DNA of 60,675 nucleotides from Parasitella parasitica. Taxonomy: Eukaryota; Mucoromycota; Mucoromycetes; Mucorales; Mucoraceae. The translations under genes and the position numbers were made by a program. Below the pieces are notes generated by a model, which had not been told where the DNA came from, searched no databases, and worked only from the letters and a program-made list of their open reading frames with translations. The stretch spans positions 88,014 through 148,688 of the forward strand of contig MU619254.1 of the NCBI GenBank assembly GCA_025201805.1, in the 5' to 3' direction. How positions within the stretch are numbered: position 1 is the stretch's first letter; each line of letters opens with the position of its first letter. Positions 1 to 11,880 of the stretch are shown in pieces.

Positions 1-1232
1 TTGGAAATGACCAAAATTTATTTTCATTGGCCCAACCTAGTTTCGTCAACAGTAATGTGAAGTTATAAAAATAGAGATTGTCATTTGCTTGAATATACTA
101 TGATTTTTGAAAAGACACATAATTAAAGGAGAAAACAGACTGAAATGGTTGGTTTAAACTTAGATTTAGGGATAAACTGCTATTGTGTAAATGGATAATT
201 TAACGGATACGCAAAACTTGATGCCTTATTATTATTTGATATTTGACACTTTGACACTTTGATACTTTATAGTTTTGTAATTTTAACCATTTTTTGTTTT
301 TGTTTAAATACCTATGCGGTTCTATAGATTTGTCTAAATATTTGAGCTTATTAGATGCCTCATATCTAACAGATCCATCTGGAATAATTCATCAATTATG
401 AAATTCAAACAATTTTTATTGTGGCTCGTTGGTGATTGTTCAATTTCAGGTATCTGAAGTACATGCATGTCGGTAGTGCTGATAAAGAATTTTTATTGCA
501 TTAAAAAATGAAATGATAAAGAATCCAAATGGTCATTCATTTAAAAATACCTATTGCTCCTGCACAATGGCTGTTTGATCAAATCAAAAATTAAATAATT
601 AGCGCGTCGCAATTTCTCTATTCTTGGGCATCTTTAATCTAAAATAGAGATATAAAAATGTAATTGAACTCAATATTCTTAGGGAGATCTTTCTTTTCTG
701 TCAGAAACTTCTCAGCTTTATCAGATATAAAAGATTTGCTATCATAAACACCATGACATTTATCATTGACTTGAATTTTTTTTTCAGAAATCATAAAAAG
801 ACTGTACAGCAAAAAAAAAGTCGAAAAGGGGCATAAGGGTTTAGATTCTGGAATGTATGTGCTGTTTGAACTAGAAACTGCCAGCAAAAGACCTTCATTG
901 TTAGAACTATAAAAGTAGCAATATTAGATGACAAAATATTTGGTGCTGGCATAGGTCCAAGTGAACAGGTATCAGTGGTGTCTCAAATCCAGCTAAGCTT
1001 CTGTATGAGTCTATCAGCATATTTGAAGCATTGACCTCATACTGAGCCAAAATGAGTGTCTGGAGCCATTCAAGGGAAAAGCATAGCGTTGATTGCTTGT
1101 CGTTACATGCAGTTTCATAGACGAGATTCACATTAATATAGAGCTATATATATAGTTTTCTTTTATTTGTTTCTTCGCAATTTCACTATGTATTTTGGGC
1201 CAACAAACACAAATATACAATTTACAGACAAG
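1..1232. other. AT-rich intergenic stretch, no firm gene
   Basis: No gene can be supported here. On the minus strand, 907-1131 is an uninterrupted 74-codon frame with protein-like composition, and 639-887 is a second open frame separated by stops; they may be fragments of a decayed or partly spliced gene, but no family is recognised. The rest is AT-rich without repeats or RNA-like folds that I can see. Confidence 0.5.
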
Positions 1233-3153
1233 TTACTCATGATTAACAGAATTACCATTGTAAGTTGGTCGCTTATCATCATCTTCAGAGTCTCCTTCGC
1301 CGTGGAGCGTATTTACTCTTGTAGCATAAGGATTGCGTCTATATTGGTAACATATGAGTCAAAGCGAACAGTAAACATATGCAGAATTTACGATCTTTAC
1401 CTTTGAGTTACAGAAGATGACGATGTGGAAGAGGAAGATCCAGCCACAATGTTTTCTCCTCCTAATCTTTGGCCACCTCCCATGTTACGAATCAGTGGTT
1501 GTTGTTGTCGAGAGGCTGAAACATCGGTATGGGCCATTCCGTTGGAGGGAAATAAAGTAGCCAATGCACCTGTTAGTAGATTGATCAATGTAATTACAAA
1601 GCCATAAATGAGATCAAACGCAGAAACGACATATCCCGTAAAACCTGCACGGTTTCTACTAGTAACACTGCGTATGGATAAAGAAGATGAGCCTGCTTTC
1701 AGAGGCTTCATGATGATTGTAGCACTTGGGCATAGATTCAAGTCTATCAATGTTTTGTCATCATCTGCCTCTGCAAACAAACGCGTTGGAAATTGAGATG
1801 TGAGTTTGTAGGGTTTTTTAGCGCTCTCTGTACGATTCTAAGATACATGCATAGAAATCAATCGTTAGTTGAAAGTCATTCCTGGCCCATATCTAGATTT
1901 ACCTCTTTAATCCAGTCTCGTACATGGGACAGTGTAGAAATGGCTAATAATGAGCTGGTTAGAATGGCGTTCATGTTATATTGTAACGTCTCCAAAGTAC
2001 CTTCGAATTGATGACGAATATTGGAGCCATCCAATTGACGAATGTTCAAATTACTATGCATATGGTCATTGCTTTTAAAACTACTGCTGCTACTACTGTT
2101 TTCTGCTGCTTCTTGAGTATTCGGTGATGCTGAGTTTTGGCGCTGTTTTTCAGCGTCTCTCTGAGCAATCTTCTCTGCACGATCTCTTGCTATCTGTTCA
2201 CGAACTCTTCTTCTATGCGCTTCATCTTCTAGTCGCTCCTTTTTTATCTTCTCAAAATAAATTTTGTTTTCCTTGTCGATCCTAGATTGTTGAGCTTCTT
2301 GAAGCATTTTCGCTTCTTGCCTTCGCTTAATCTCTTTATCTTTAGCTTCATGCTGTTCTCGCTCGGCTCGCTCTTTTCGAACTCGCTCCAATTGTTTTTG
2401 TACTCTACAATACATGTCAACCATCTCTTGATTCTTTCCATCATTTAAAATCCTTACTCTTCCTTTTTTGCTTTATTTTGATCGTGTTGCTGGACGTTCT
2501 TTGAACAGTCAATCGAATGTATGGAATTTGCTGAAGTTGTAGCGTTAGTATTCTCTACTGATGGCTCTGCCACAGGAACAGGTATGGCAGGATCAACTTC
2601 AGTTGCGGCTGCGGTTAACACAGACATTGGTTCTTGTGGAGGCGCTGAAGGGATTTGGTTAACTGCATTGATTTTGTCGATGATATCCTGGCTAGTCAAT
2701 GTTTCGATGCCAAAATCCATAATCGTGCCTTGCTTGATAAAGTAAAGAATGGGTATAGTCTGAATAGGATCTGATGACGGTCGATTAGTTATTGATAAAT
2801 GTTGTCGTTTACATATGCTCACAATATTGACCAAACAAGATGGCGTTTTCTGAGCTCTTTTCCATGGCAACAGCAACTGTATTTTCATCGATTGCCTTGG
2901 CAACCTGCACGCGAAAATGTTAGTGCATAATAAAGTGTTTTTTATTTACTCTACGTTACTTGGTCATCTTTCAAGGTAGCATTCAGGATATTCGTTTTTT
3001 CAGATTCGTCTGTATAAATATTAAAATTTGAATTATCCTTTTTGTGGGATGTTTCAATGATTTACCATGAATGTAAACGAGAAACACGCATTGCTTTTCA
3101 GCTACTAGCGAAATAGCATCTGTCATAGATCCCTTAAACCAAATATTGTTCAT
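1233..3153 (-). CDS. UBX domain protein, UBXN4/erasin-like
   Basis: Likely an ER-associated p97/Cdc48 cofactor acting in ER-associated degradation, as known for the UBXN4 family. The N-terminus (MNNIWFKGSMTDAISLVAE, then CVFLVYIHG) and YPIQTIPILYFIKQG match the thioredoxin-like/UAS domain. A Pro/Ala linker follows, then a charged coiled coil (QLERVRKERAEREQ), then a UBX domain starting LNIRQLDGSNIRHQFEGTLE with the FPTR version of the FPR loop that contacts p97, and LIDLNLCPSATIIMKP. A hydrophobic hairpin (YVVSAFDLIYGFVITLINLL) is the likely ER membrane anchor. The last exon, 1233-1343, ends in an acidic tail (GEGDSEDDDKRPTYNGN), as in UBXN4. At least seven exons. The linker-to-coiled-coil join near 2440-2470 does not splice cleanly and may be a one-base frame break (see findings). 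Confidence 0.85.
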
Positions 3154-4439
3154 ACCGATATTTTTAAAGAGGAAAAAGGTAACAGAAATGAAAGTAGAGA
3201 TCTAATGTTAATTTAGCCCACCAATTTGTGCGTCACTCAGCGTTTCGCTTTTCACTTGTGGGCAGCCAATTAATATCTGACAACAATGTACAACACAATC
3301 ACAAGCACAAAACCGGTTGAATCTTTTTAAAACATGCATTTATTATATTTATAGTGGAATAAAGATTAAACTAAACAAATAGTCCGAAAAATTTACATCT
3401 AGAAAGAGGAGACAAAATGATTAATATTTTTTCTGGATTAAACAGAAAAGTGTAATTATTGAATGTATATTTGAATGCGCTCAGGTTTAATGGTGAAAGA
3501 GTTGTCATCAATAATGATTATGCGTGGTGCATGATCAAACTCATCAGTGCTTTCAATCAAATATACATTCCATAACTACTATTACTAAATGACTTACCAA
3601 AAGTTTGTTTGATTGTAGAAAAACAAAAAGGATTCATGAAAAAATTTCTTGCCTTTTTGTATGTTTTTTATGAATTAAAAAAATTTATTGCAGTATCATT
3701 TTATTAGGTCACAAAGCAAGTCGCTGTCCCTGCATTGGGAATCTTGAAACAGAAGTTCGTTGGATGTTGTAGCACCATATCGACTTGAAATTCAGCGTTT
3801 TGTGCCATTTCAAGTGATTAAGAAATTTATGATTTAAGCGCTTTTTTTTTTTTTTTTTTTTCAAACTTGATTTATTAGAAAATACATTGCAAAATAATTG
3901 TAGCAAAAGCAATGAGTACGCCAAATGCATACAGCACCTTTTCGGCCAAATAGAATGAATGGGACTATTTTGGATCGAGTCAAAGTAATTGTATTGACAC
4001 ATGGAAATTGGCGGCATCACAGCAAAAAGCATCAGTCTACAAACTCTGTCTTTCAAATGTGGAAGCTGTTATCACCATTAAATGTTGAGCTGTATTCTTT
4101 ACAACATAAAGACAATCAAATAAATGTCACTTTACTCTTCACCGCTATTTAACATGTCGCTATCAAAGCCTATAGTATTGCCAGCGATAAAAGTAGCCAG
4201 GCTACACGCTTGTATGTAGAGTATAGACTATATCCTCCTTCGTTCCGACAACAAATTATATATCTCAAAGAAAACTTTAAGAGCTGGAATGAGGGTGATA
4301 CATGCCATTGTGCCTTTGGCTGTAGTTTCGCCTCTACAGCCTTATAACGTTGCTTTTGTTGCTACACCTTAGTTTTTAGCTTCTTACAGTTCTATCCACC
4401 TCCTGAGGATTTCACCTTGAAGGAATAGGTAAAGGCTTT
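3154..4439. other. Intergenic region with orphan exon-like stretches
   Basis: Contains the UBX gene promoter and no complete gene. Two minus-strand stretches look exon-like: 3456-3550, ending in PRIIIIDDNSFTIKPERIQ plus four residues and a stop, with a possible upstream exon and a GTAAGT donor near 3597; and 3875-3964, encoding SHSFYLAEKVLYAFGVLIAF and then a short hydrophobic tail and stop, preceded by an AATAG acceptor. Neither connects to a start codon I can defend. A run of about 20 T lies at 3842-3861. Confidence 0.35.
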
Positions 4440-5048
4440 GTATGGAACTATTGTCGATTGTGAGCCTATCGCCCCTGGGAGCAAAATCAATGCCAATGCT
4501 TTAGGATTGCTTAAAATTTTGAGAGGCGTTGCTGGTCAAAGAAGGGAACTCCCGCCGTAGTTACAGTGCTTACAACTAAAGCGAACGCAACGCCGATTTC
4601 AGGTGCAATATTTGCAACTGGTTTAATCATTGTCAGTTTGAGAGTTCCAAAACGCATTAAAAAGAGAAATATTGATGGTTATTGCGTAGGAACAGTGACA
4701 GGGCATTATCTGAGCTTTTTGAAGGCTACTCTTGATGAAATGGACAAGTATCCGATATGAAGGGACATTGCCTTGTCATGGATAACGCTCCTATCCACAG
4801 CTCAACTGATATAGATAAGTATATCTATTCTCGCCTATTCTCGCCTATTCTCCTGAATTAAATCCAATTGAGCAGTTCTGGTCAGTCATCAATAGTAAAG
4901 TTAAGCGAAATAAGTTTTTGGAAAAAGAATCACTCATGATAAAGATTAGCGAAGCATGTAACAGCTTATATTTTAGTGATTTCCAAGGCTTTGTTTCTCA
5001 TTCTGCCAAATGTCTTCAACAAAGAGAGGCTATAAAATATCCAATGCA
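4440..5048 (+). pseudogene. Decayed Tc1/mariner (IS630-type) transposase, DDE_3 domain
   Basis: Translation in broken frames gives a DDE superfamily transposase. From about 4515 one reads WSKKGTPAVVTVLTTKANAT, then GAIFATGLIIVSLRVPKR, GTVTGHYLSFLKATLDEMDK, a frame break at about 4757, then GHCLVMDNAPIHSSTDIDKY, and SPELNPIEQFWSVINSKVKR. The MDNAPIH and SPELNPIEQFW blocks carry the second and third catalytic acidic residues of the family. Stops and frame shifts interrupt it at about 4525, 4757 and 4840, and the internal segment TATTCTCGCC is duplicated. The N-terminal DNA-binding half and the terminal repeats are not recognised, so this is an old inactive copy. Confidence 0.85.
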
Positions 5049-5050
5049 GG

Positions 5051-5170
5051 AACGCTCAACCCAACTCAACCCAACTTAACCCAACTTAACCCAACTCAAC
5101 CCAACTCAACCCAACTCAACCCAACTCAACCTAACTTAACTCAACCCCACTCAACCTAACTTAACCCAAA
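5051..5170 (+). repeat. Decamer tandem repeat (CCAACTCAAC)n
   Basis: About eleven imperfect copies of a 10-bp unit, alternating between CCAACTCAAC and CCAACTTAAC, begin directly after the transposase relic. Each unit is two diverged pentamers (YAACY). It is not the TTAGGG-type telomere repeat. Variation between copies suggests slippage followed by point mutation. Confidence 0.9.
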
Positions 5171-6775
5171 CACTTTTACTTGCCCTTTTTTAATTACACT
5201 TTTTTTTCTGTTAGTTTGTGATGGCAACTTCATAGGATTAGCTCAAGCTCTAACTGGATGGCGTATGGCGGACATGTTTAAGGCCCCTATTGTCTGCTAC
5301 ATAATTATAGCAACATCCTACATATACTTGTTTATATTAACGTTATTTGTATCATCTCTACAATATTAACATAGCCCAAAAGATTTCTGGAGGTATGAAA
5401 GCGAAATGAAAAATATTTGCCTCATACTTGACAAACATTTTTTTTTAGTAATCGATGTAACAAAACTGTTCGTAATCTCCTACAAAGTCAAATATTTGAA
5501 ATTCCAGAGCAATTCAAAAGTCTACTTGATTGTTCTCATTAAAGCAAGGTCGAGGCATAATGGCATTCCTTATTAGTGGTGTTTTCCACGAATTAATCAT
5601 TTGCAATCCACGACTTAACTTGCATGCTAGAAGTTGAATACTTCAATACCAAACAAGAGCCAACAGTTTGGAAACGAGCATTTAGAATTGCACCCACTTT
5701 AAGCTTTATGAACTTAACTGGCCTACTATTTTTTGCACCTTCTTAGAACTAGATTCACCGAGGTCTTGTCCATTGCCATTCTTGATTTTCGCAGTAAACA
5801 CTCTCGATCCAGAGAAAAATTCTATACTGAAGATCCAGGAATGGCTTAGAATATTTGTTTCCAAATGAAACGGCTTATTGGGACGGAAATGTAAAGGTTC
5901 ATTGGGTTTTTCATCCACGATTATTGAAGATGTGGATACTTCTTCTCACATGACCAGAACGGCGGCCACAAGCTTTAGGAACTGGCTGAACTGCCATTTG
6001 TTCTTCTTGATCATCAATGGCAGTAAGGCGTCTTTTGCGATCATTAAGAACGGATGATATAGATGACATATTAACGCGAAAATAGTGGTTGATGTCTCTA
6101 TACAGTACTGAATTCAGAAAGCGGCATAAACAAGGTTAAGAAACGAGAGACACATTAAATATTCAAAAAGCTCAGAGAACAATCATACATCTAAATGAAT
6201 CATCGGAAACCTCGTTGAAAAGGAGTTCACTAAAGAATAAACCGCTTACTTTATAAGCCAAATAGTCTTACAAAATAAATGAATCAATTGATGAAGCAGG
6301 TAAATATTATGAAACTAGCGAGGCAGAAGGAAAACATGAAGAAAAGCAGCATTATAGAGAAGTTAATATCACAAACTACAAACCTCGCTTCAGATAATTA
6401 AGTATTGGTTAGCATTAATTTCTTTGTTCGTTTGCAAAACTAATCATGTGTCAAATAGAGTCGGCATATTGCTTTAGATACTAGTTGTAGAGCTTGTTTC
6501 TGCGGGTTTAACTCTCTACCTCTTTGTGTACGATAACAAATCTTTGCGATATAACATTGTTTATAGTTTTAATATGGCAACTGCCTGATCAGCTTATTAC
6601 ATTAGGGATTGTGTTCCATTATAAAGTTCTTTTTTTCAAAGTAGTTTACAAGGTTTAGTTTTGATAGTATTTTAATTAGAAAGTTTGACGAAAAGAGCTG
6701 GTTTTTTTTTTCAATTGAATGATATTCATACGCCTAGAATATCTCTAAAACATGAATTCATATCGTGTTAGTATG
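5171..6775. other. Intergenic, with a possible broken minus-strand ORF
   Basis: No intact gene. On the minus strand, an ATG at 6069 opens a frame beginning MSSISSVLNDRKRRLTAIDD and running to about 5923. One base shift near 5945 would continue into the open frame 5706-5918 (DEKPNEPLHFRPNKPF and so on). The join could instead be an unusual intron, because a GTGAGA donor lies at the break. No family is recognised; it may be a relic linked to the neighbouring transposon debris. Confidence 0.3.
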
Positions 6776-9018
6776 TTAACAACTACTTTGAATAGGAACA
6801 GTCTCTTTCTCAAGCCAAGCAATGGCTAATTCATCGCCATTAACAAAAGGAGTCAGCTTTTCGCGGCATTCTTTATGATAAGCATTGACCCACTTGATCT
6901 CAGAAGTAGACAAAAGGGCAACATCGATCAAATTAAGACCGATGGGTACCATTGTAACATGCTCAAAGCCCAAATAACCACGATTACCAAAGTTGTTGTT
7001 TGTTTCAACATCTTTAACTAGAAGGACATTTTCGATACGAATCCCGAACTCGCCATCTTCATAGTAACCAGGCTCGTTTGTAACCGTCATACCAGCAGCA
7101 AGTGCAGTATCATTAAAATGGGGACGAATACCAATGCCATGAGGGCCTTCATGGACATTTAAGAACGAGCCTACACCATGACCAGTGCCATGCAAAAAGT
7201 TCAAACCGTCTTTCCAGAGATATTGACGCGCAAAGGGATCAAGCAAGTAGCCAGTAGTTCCTTTGGGGAAAATGGCCTCGTCAATGGCAATATGACCTTG
7301 AAGAACACGAGTAAAACATCTTTTTTCATAAAGAGATGGAGTCTTGAAATGATAGGTACGAGTGACATCAGTAGTACCATCCTTGTATTGTCCTCCAGAA
7401 TCACAGAGGTAGATGTTGCTTGGGTCAATGATCTTGCAAGTTTCTGGCTCTGGTTTGTAATGGATAATGGCACCGTTAGAGCCCGTGGATGAGATGGTAG
7501 CGAATGACAAACCGACATAATGGCCTTGAACAGCACGGAATTGCTCAAGACGATCAGCAGCTTCCACTTCACTTAATTTCTCACCAGCAAGTAACTTCTT
7601 TTCGAGCCAGGCAAAGTACTGAACAAGAGCGGCGCCATCACGGAGATGACAATCCCGCATACCTTGTAGTTCTTGCGTGGTTTTAATGGCCTTACAATCA
7701 GTGATAAAAGATCTCTCTTCCAAAACATTAGCCTAAAATATGACAGTGATCAGAATTGTGTGCTTTTGGAGAGTATAACAGTTTAAATTACCTCTCCTAC
7801 AGCAACTTCCACAGCTAGACTGGTCTTGTTGTTGACCAGCACTTTTTTTCCACTCAACTTTAACTTTTTAAGGTCGGCAAAGAATTGACTATAGGGCTTG
7901 GTAGTTACGGTAGAACCTAAACTTGAGTTAACCTCGTCTGTTACTTTATCCAGGTCCAAATATAAAAGGGCCTCAGTTTCATCGACGATAGCATAGGAGA
8001 AAAAGACAGGGTTGCATTCGATATCAGAGCCTCTAAGGTTGAACAACCAAGCAATCTCATCCAGTGCAGAAACGACCGTGCCGTAAGCATTTCTACTCTT
8101 GATATGGGAGCGCAATTCACTCAGCTTGTCTTGAACCGTTTTACCTATTGATCAAGGCATTAATTGCCGTTCAAGGAACTAATTGCTGTAATCTACACTA
8201 ATAAATTACCTGTAAATTCAGCAGGTTGTACAAAGACCTTGTTCTTTGGCGGCTCGGGTCTATCTTTACCCCAGGCAAGATCAATCAGATTGTCGACGGG
8301 GACCAGCGATGATCCAAGAGGTTCAAGTTGAACAATGAGTTGATGAGCGTCCGCTATTAAAAGCAACATCAGTAAACACAGCCGACAATATACTGCAAAA
8401 TACGCCATACCAGCATTGATAAGAGTAGGGTCAGTGCCAATACGAGAACCGGCAGGAAGACACTACATGAGCATTGGAATACATGTAACAAGTAAAAAAT
8501 CAAACCCTGCCAACGCACCTTGACCAAATATTCTTGCCAAGTAGGCACACCTGGAAGGCCTTGCTTCATTAATGTCCAGTTATTATCCAATTGTTGAGAT
8601 GCTTGCAGGAAGTAACGGCCATCAGTAAACAAGGTTGCTTCTGTGTCAGTAACAATTGCGAAACCTTAAAACGATGATGTTACCGTGAGAAAAGCTTAAA
8701 TGGCGCTGCTATATGCCTGAATGCACTTACCAGCAGAGCCAGTGAAGCCAGAAATCCAATGGCGACGCTTATCACAGTCAGCTATGTATTCACTCTAAAA
8801 ACAGCAGAGATGTCAATTAGTGTTGGCATAGCTACCGGATAAGCCAAATTTCACATACCTGGTGAGCATCTTCAGAGGGAGCAAGGCTATGTAGCAATAT
8901 GTGTTAGACATCAACCGAGATTCGGTATCGACCTATATATAACATACAAGACATCAACTTGATGCTTCTTCATTTGAGAGCGAAGAGTTGCAAGACGATC
9001 TGAAGTAGCAGTAGGCAT
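6776..9018 (-). CDS. Xaa-Pro aminopeptidase (aminopeptidase P, XPNPEP1-like)
   Basis: A metallopeptidase that removes an N-terminal residue preceding proline. The start [19 protein letters not shown] is chosen because homologues begin just before this creatinase N-domain helix. Next come [34 protein letters not shown] and a second creatinase-like domain. The C-terminal pita-bread domain carries the metal ligands: [19 protein letters not shown] (two Asp), [20 protein letters not shown] (His), [20 protein letters not shown] (two Glu). About nine exons; the short exon near 8863-8888 (APSEDAHQ) is bounded by ATAG and GTATGTG. An in-frame upstream ATG at 9114 would add a 32-residue leader that includes a hydrophobic run. 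No secretory signal is otherwise present, so a cytosolic enzyme is most likely. Confidence 0.95.
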
Positions 9019-9262
9019 ATTTTCTTGTTGTAAATGTGGAAGAAAGAAAAGTATGAGACAGAATTTCGTCAAAGTGCTTATATACGGTTGTTCACGAAAT
9101 ACATAGTGGATCATGGATGCGACGTCATTTGAGTTGACCAGATATGGACTGACAAAAAAAGGAGCGGAAACGCTGTAGCAAACAGTTGTTTAAAGCACAG
9201 CCATACTTCCTTGTTCTTTCTGCTCTTCCTTTGTTACTTTTTTCTCTTTCGCAAAATAGAAA

Positions 9263-10719
9263 ATGTCACAAAATAAAGTAGAGGATGTTTACATGATAGA
9301 AAACAACAATAGAATTCAAACAAGAAGAGCAAGTAGGTCAGCCCGTTCTGCGTCGCCCGTCATGGAAGAGGAGGTCTCTTCTCCTGTATCCTCAGTTGAG
9401 CTTGATCAAAACACTGGTAGCCAACTCACTAATAGTAGTCTTGTGTCTAATGGTGGCCGTGTTACGCGGTCCCAATCTGTTGAAAGCAGTGGCTACGAAA
9501 CTACCGACTCAAGAAAGAGAAAGAGAAAAGCAAAGAACAGCAGCCCCAGCAATAAAAAGAGAGTGGGAGGAACAAATGAGCTACTGTCTAGAGCAACACC
9601 TGCTCTAGCTGCAACATCAGCAGTAGCATTGCCGGCAACAGCAACGACTCTCATGAACATAAATGTACAAAATGTACACAATGCCAATAATTCAAATGCA
9701 GAAGGTGAACGTGAAACAAGGAATTCCGCTCAAAGGATCTCTAAAGAAGCTAGAGAAGCAAAGAAAGCCCAGAGAGACCTCATCATGAAGGAAAGGTTAG
9801 TTGAAAATCCGTATCATACATACAAACAAAATCACAAAGCATCTTTGTTTCGTTTACAGATTAACCGAATTGGATAAGCTTGAAAAGGCTGTCAAGGATG
9901 GATCACATTCTGAATATCATAAATTATTGAGTGATATCGAGTCAAAAAGATCCAAAATGCTCAGTGTAGCCGAAATGCGTAGATCACTTGCAGAAGGTAA
10001 CGTGAACAATTTCTTTAATTCTCAAAAATATGCGGCGTATTCGCAATACTATGTAAGTGCCAGAAAAACAAAACAAATGCTGTTGCTGAACCACGATTCA
10101 AGTGGGACAAGTTAGCCCTCCGACGATCCATGATACAGCATGTGCAACAAAAAATCAACACGCTGGAACAAGAATACTATTCAAATCATGTTCAAAGTAA
10201 GCTTGATTGTTTATTATGTTATATGGTCGGTTGCAGGAAATAACATGCAAAAAAGGCTCTTTAGATGATGATCATTTAACTGAATGGGTCCCTCCAGATA
10301 GACCTTCTATGCTCATCATCATTTTACATGAGTATTTTTTCCTATTCACATCCATGTATTCATTCTTAACAGACACTGTACGCTCTTTGACTTTAGGTTT
10401 AGCTGAAGACGACATAGAAAATGACATTGAAAGTGCAAAACAAGATCCAGCTGTTGACGAGCCTATTTATTCGACATTGAATACTTCGTATGAGCAGCAA
10501 CACTATCTCAATAAACAACACCAATTATCTTCCCCCTATTCGACTTATTTTCGACATGATACACCACCTATCACAACAACTCGTGATTCACCACCATTGG
10601 ATATGTTAGCATCGCTGGCCGATCGTCGACATCCTAAAGAGGAACCAACAGAAAAGTCCTTTACTTTGCCCCCGTTAAACCCATGGCGATACAATCAAAG
10701 ACCTACTCTGCCCACTTGA
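9263..10719 (+). CDS. Sds3-like family protein (Rpd3/Sin3 complex subunit)
   Basis: Probable structural subunit of a Sin3-type histone deacetylase complex in the nucleus, by resemblance to the Sds3/BRMS1 family. The N-terminal 150 residues are low complexity, with an apparent nuclear signal (RKRKRKAKNSSPSNKKR). The diagnostic coiled-coil region follows: LTELDKLEKAVKDGSHSEYH, then RSKMLSVAEMRRSLAEGNVN and YSQYYWDKLALRRSMIQHVQ. The C-terminus is Pro/Ser/Thr rich. Introns are seen at about 9795-9858, 10050-10102 (GTAAGTG..TTCAAG) and about 10198-10265 (GTAAGCTTG..CTCTTTAG). The hydrophobic stretch after PPDRPSM may be a retained in-frame intron. It lies 244 bp from the divergent aminopeptidase P start. 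Confidence 0.75.
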
Positions 10720-10908
10720 AAATCCGAAATAACCTGATTTTATATTACTTTTATTTGATATCATGAATGAACAATGACACAATCTAAATTAGACGTACAG
10801 GCTCATTTTTATTTGATTTTAATCCAATATACGATTCACGCGTTCTTTTGTCTAAGACATGTTCAGTGTTTTCAAAAAGAGTAGATGAAAATGTGTTTAT
10901 TAAAGTAA

Positions 10909-11661
10909 TCATTTTGAATTAGCTTTTTCAAGAACGGTTTCATAAGCGACCTATACAAAAATGAGTATCATGCTAGGTGCTTATTGACATTAATTACCTC
11001 AGATGCGTCAGTGCCTTGTATTTCAACAGCTAAACCCTCCAAACGTTTACGAAGAGCATCCTTACTGGCAGCGTACAGCATCTTTTGACGAACCTTGGCG
11101 GTATCAGGAATCCTGAATAACGCGATATTTCAGATCAGTGTTACTAAAAGTTTACGAAAGTGAAAAACATATTTCAACTTACCAACTATAGAATACAATC
11201 TTGTTTCTCAAACCGTCATCCGTTTGAAAGTCGAAATCGTAGACAGCATAACGAGGTTCAACTTCAGGAAGACAATTCAAGAATTCCTCATAGTCACCGG
11301 TTTTGACCGACTTTTCAACAATGATCTCTGAGTTATCCTCTATCAGATTACCGAGTTAGACGTCATAGATGGTGCTAATTTTTATAAGAAATACCAGACA
11401 ACTTGAAGATAATATACTTGTAATTTTGGCCCATTTTGAGACTTCCATAATTGTTAAGGCACTCATCATTAACCGCTACACCAGATGCCTAAAGAATGAG
11501 AGTGTAAGTGCTTGGCAAATCAATTTGGCTGTTATTAGCAAAACACGAAAAGTAGGAAAACGTGTCAACTTTTCTAACCATATGGCCAAAAAAGTATCCA
11601 TATTGATCCCTACTCTCTGATATTTCCAGAAGAATAGAATTCTTTCATTTTGACTTACCAT
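10909..11661 (-). CDS. COF1: Cofilin / actin-depolymerising factor
   Basis: A small actin-binding protein that severs and depolymerises filaments. Exon 1 codes only for the initiator Met (ATG followed at once by GTAAGTC). Exon 2 begins [20 protein letters not shown] and the fold continues through [59 protein letters not shown] and a C-terminal helix ending VLEKANSK. The ADF-H domain fills the roughly 138-residue protein, the usual length. The [16 protein letters not shown] helix is the actin-binding long helix of the family. Five exons. A Met-only first exon is also seen in cofilin genes of other fungi and animals. It is divergent from the ZCCHC10-like gene, with 219 bp between starts. Confidence 0.95.
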
Positions 11662-11880
11662 TTTTTTTAATATTTATATTTGGGAAGAAAAGAAAAGAAA
11701 AAGAAGAAAAGAGAGTATTTCTCGAGAATATAGTGATCACGGAATGCAAAAAAAGACTTCCTAGGACACGTCATATTATGGGCTCATCTTTGCCAACACG
11801 TGATGACAGCTTGCCTTCAGGCAAACTGCAGCCTCTTTCGTTACAAAAAACTTTTATTCCACTTACGGGTTACTAGAAAC

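Noticed and set aside
5051-5170. CCAACTCAAC array considered as telomeric or CRISPR-like
   Set aside because: Not a TTAGGG-type unit, no spacers, unit only 10 bp; simple tandem repeat.
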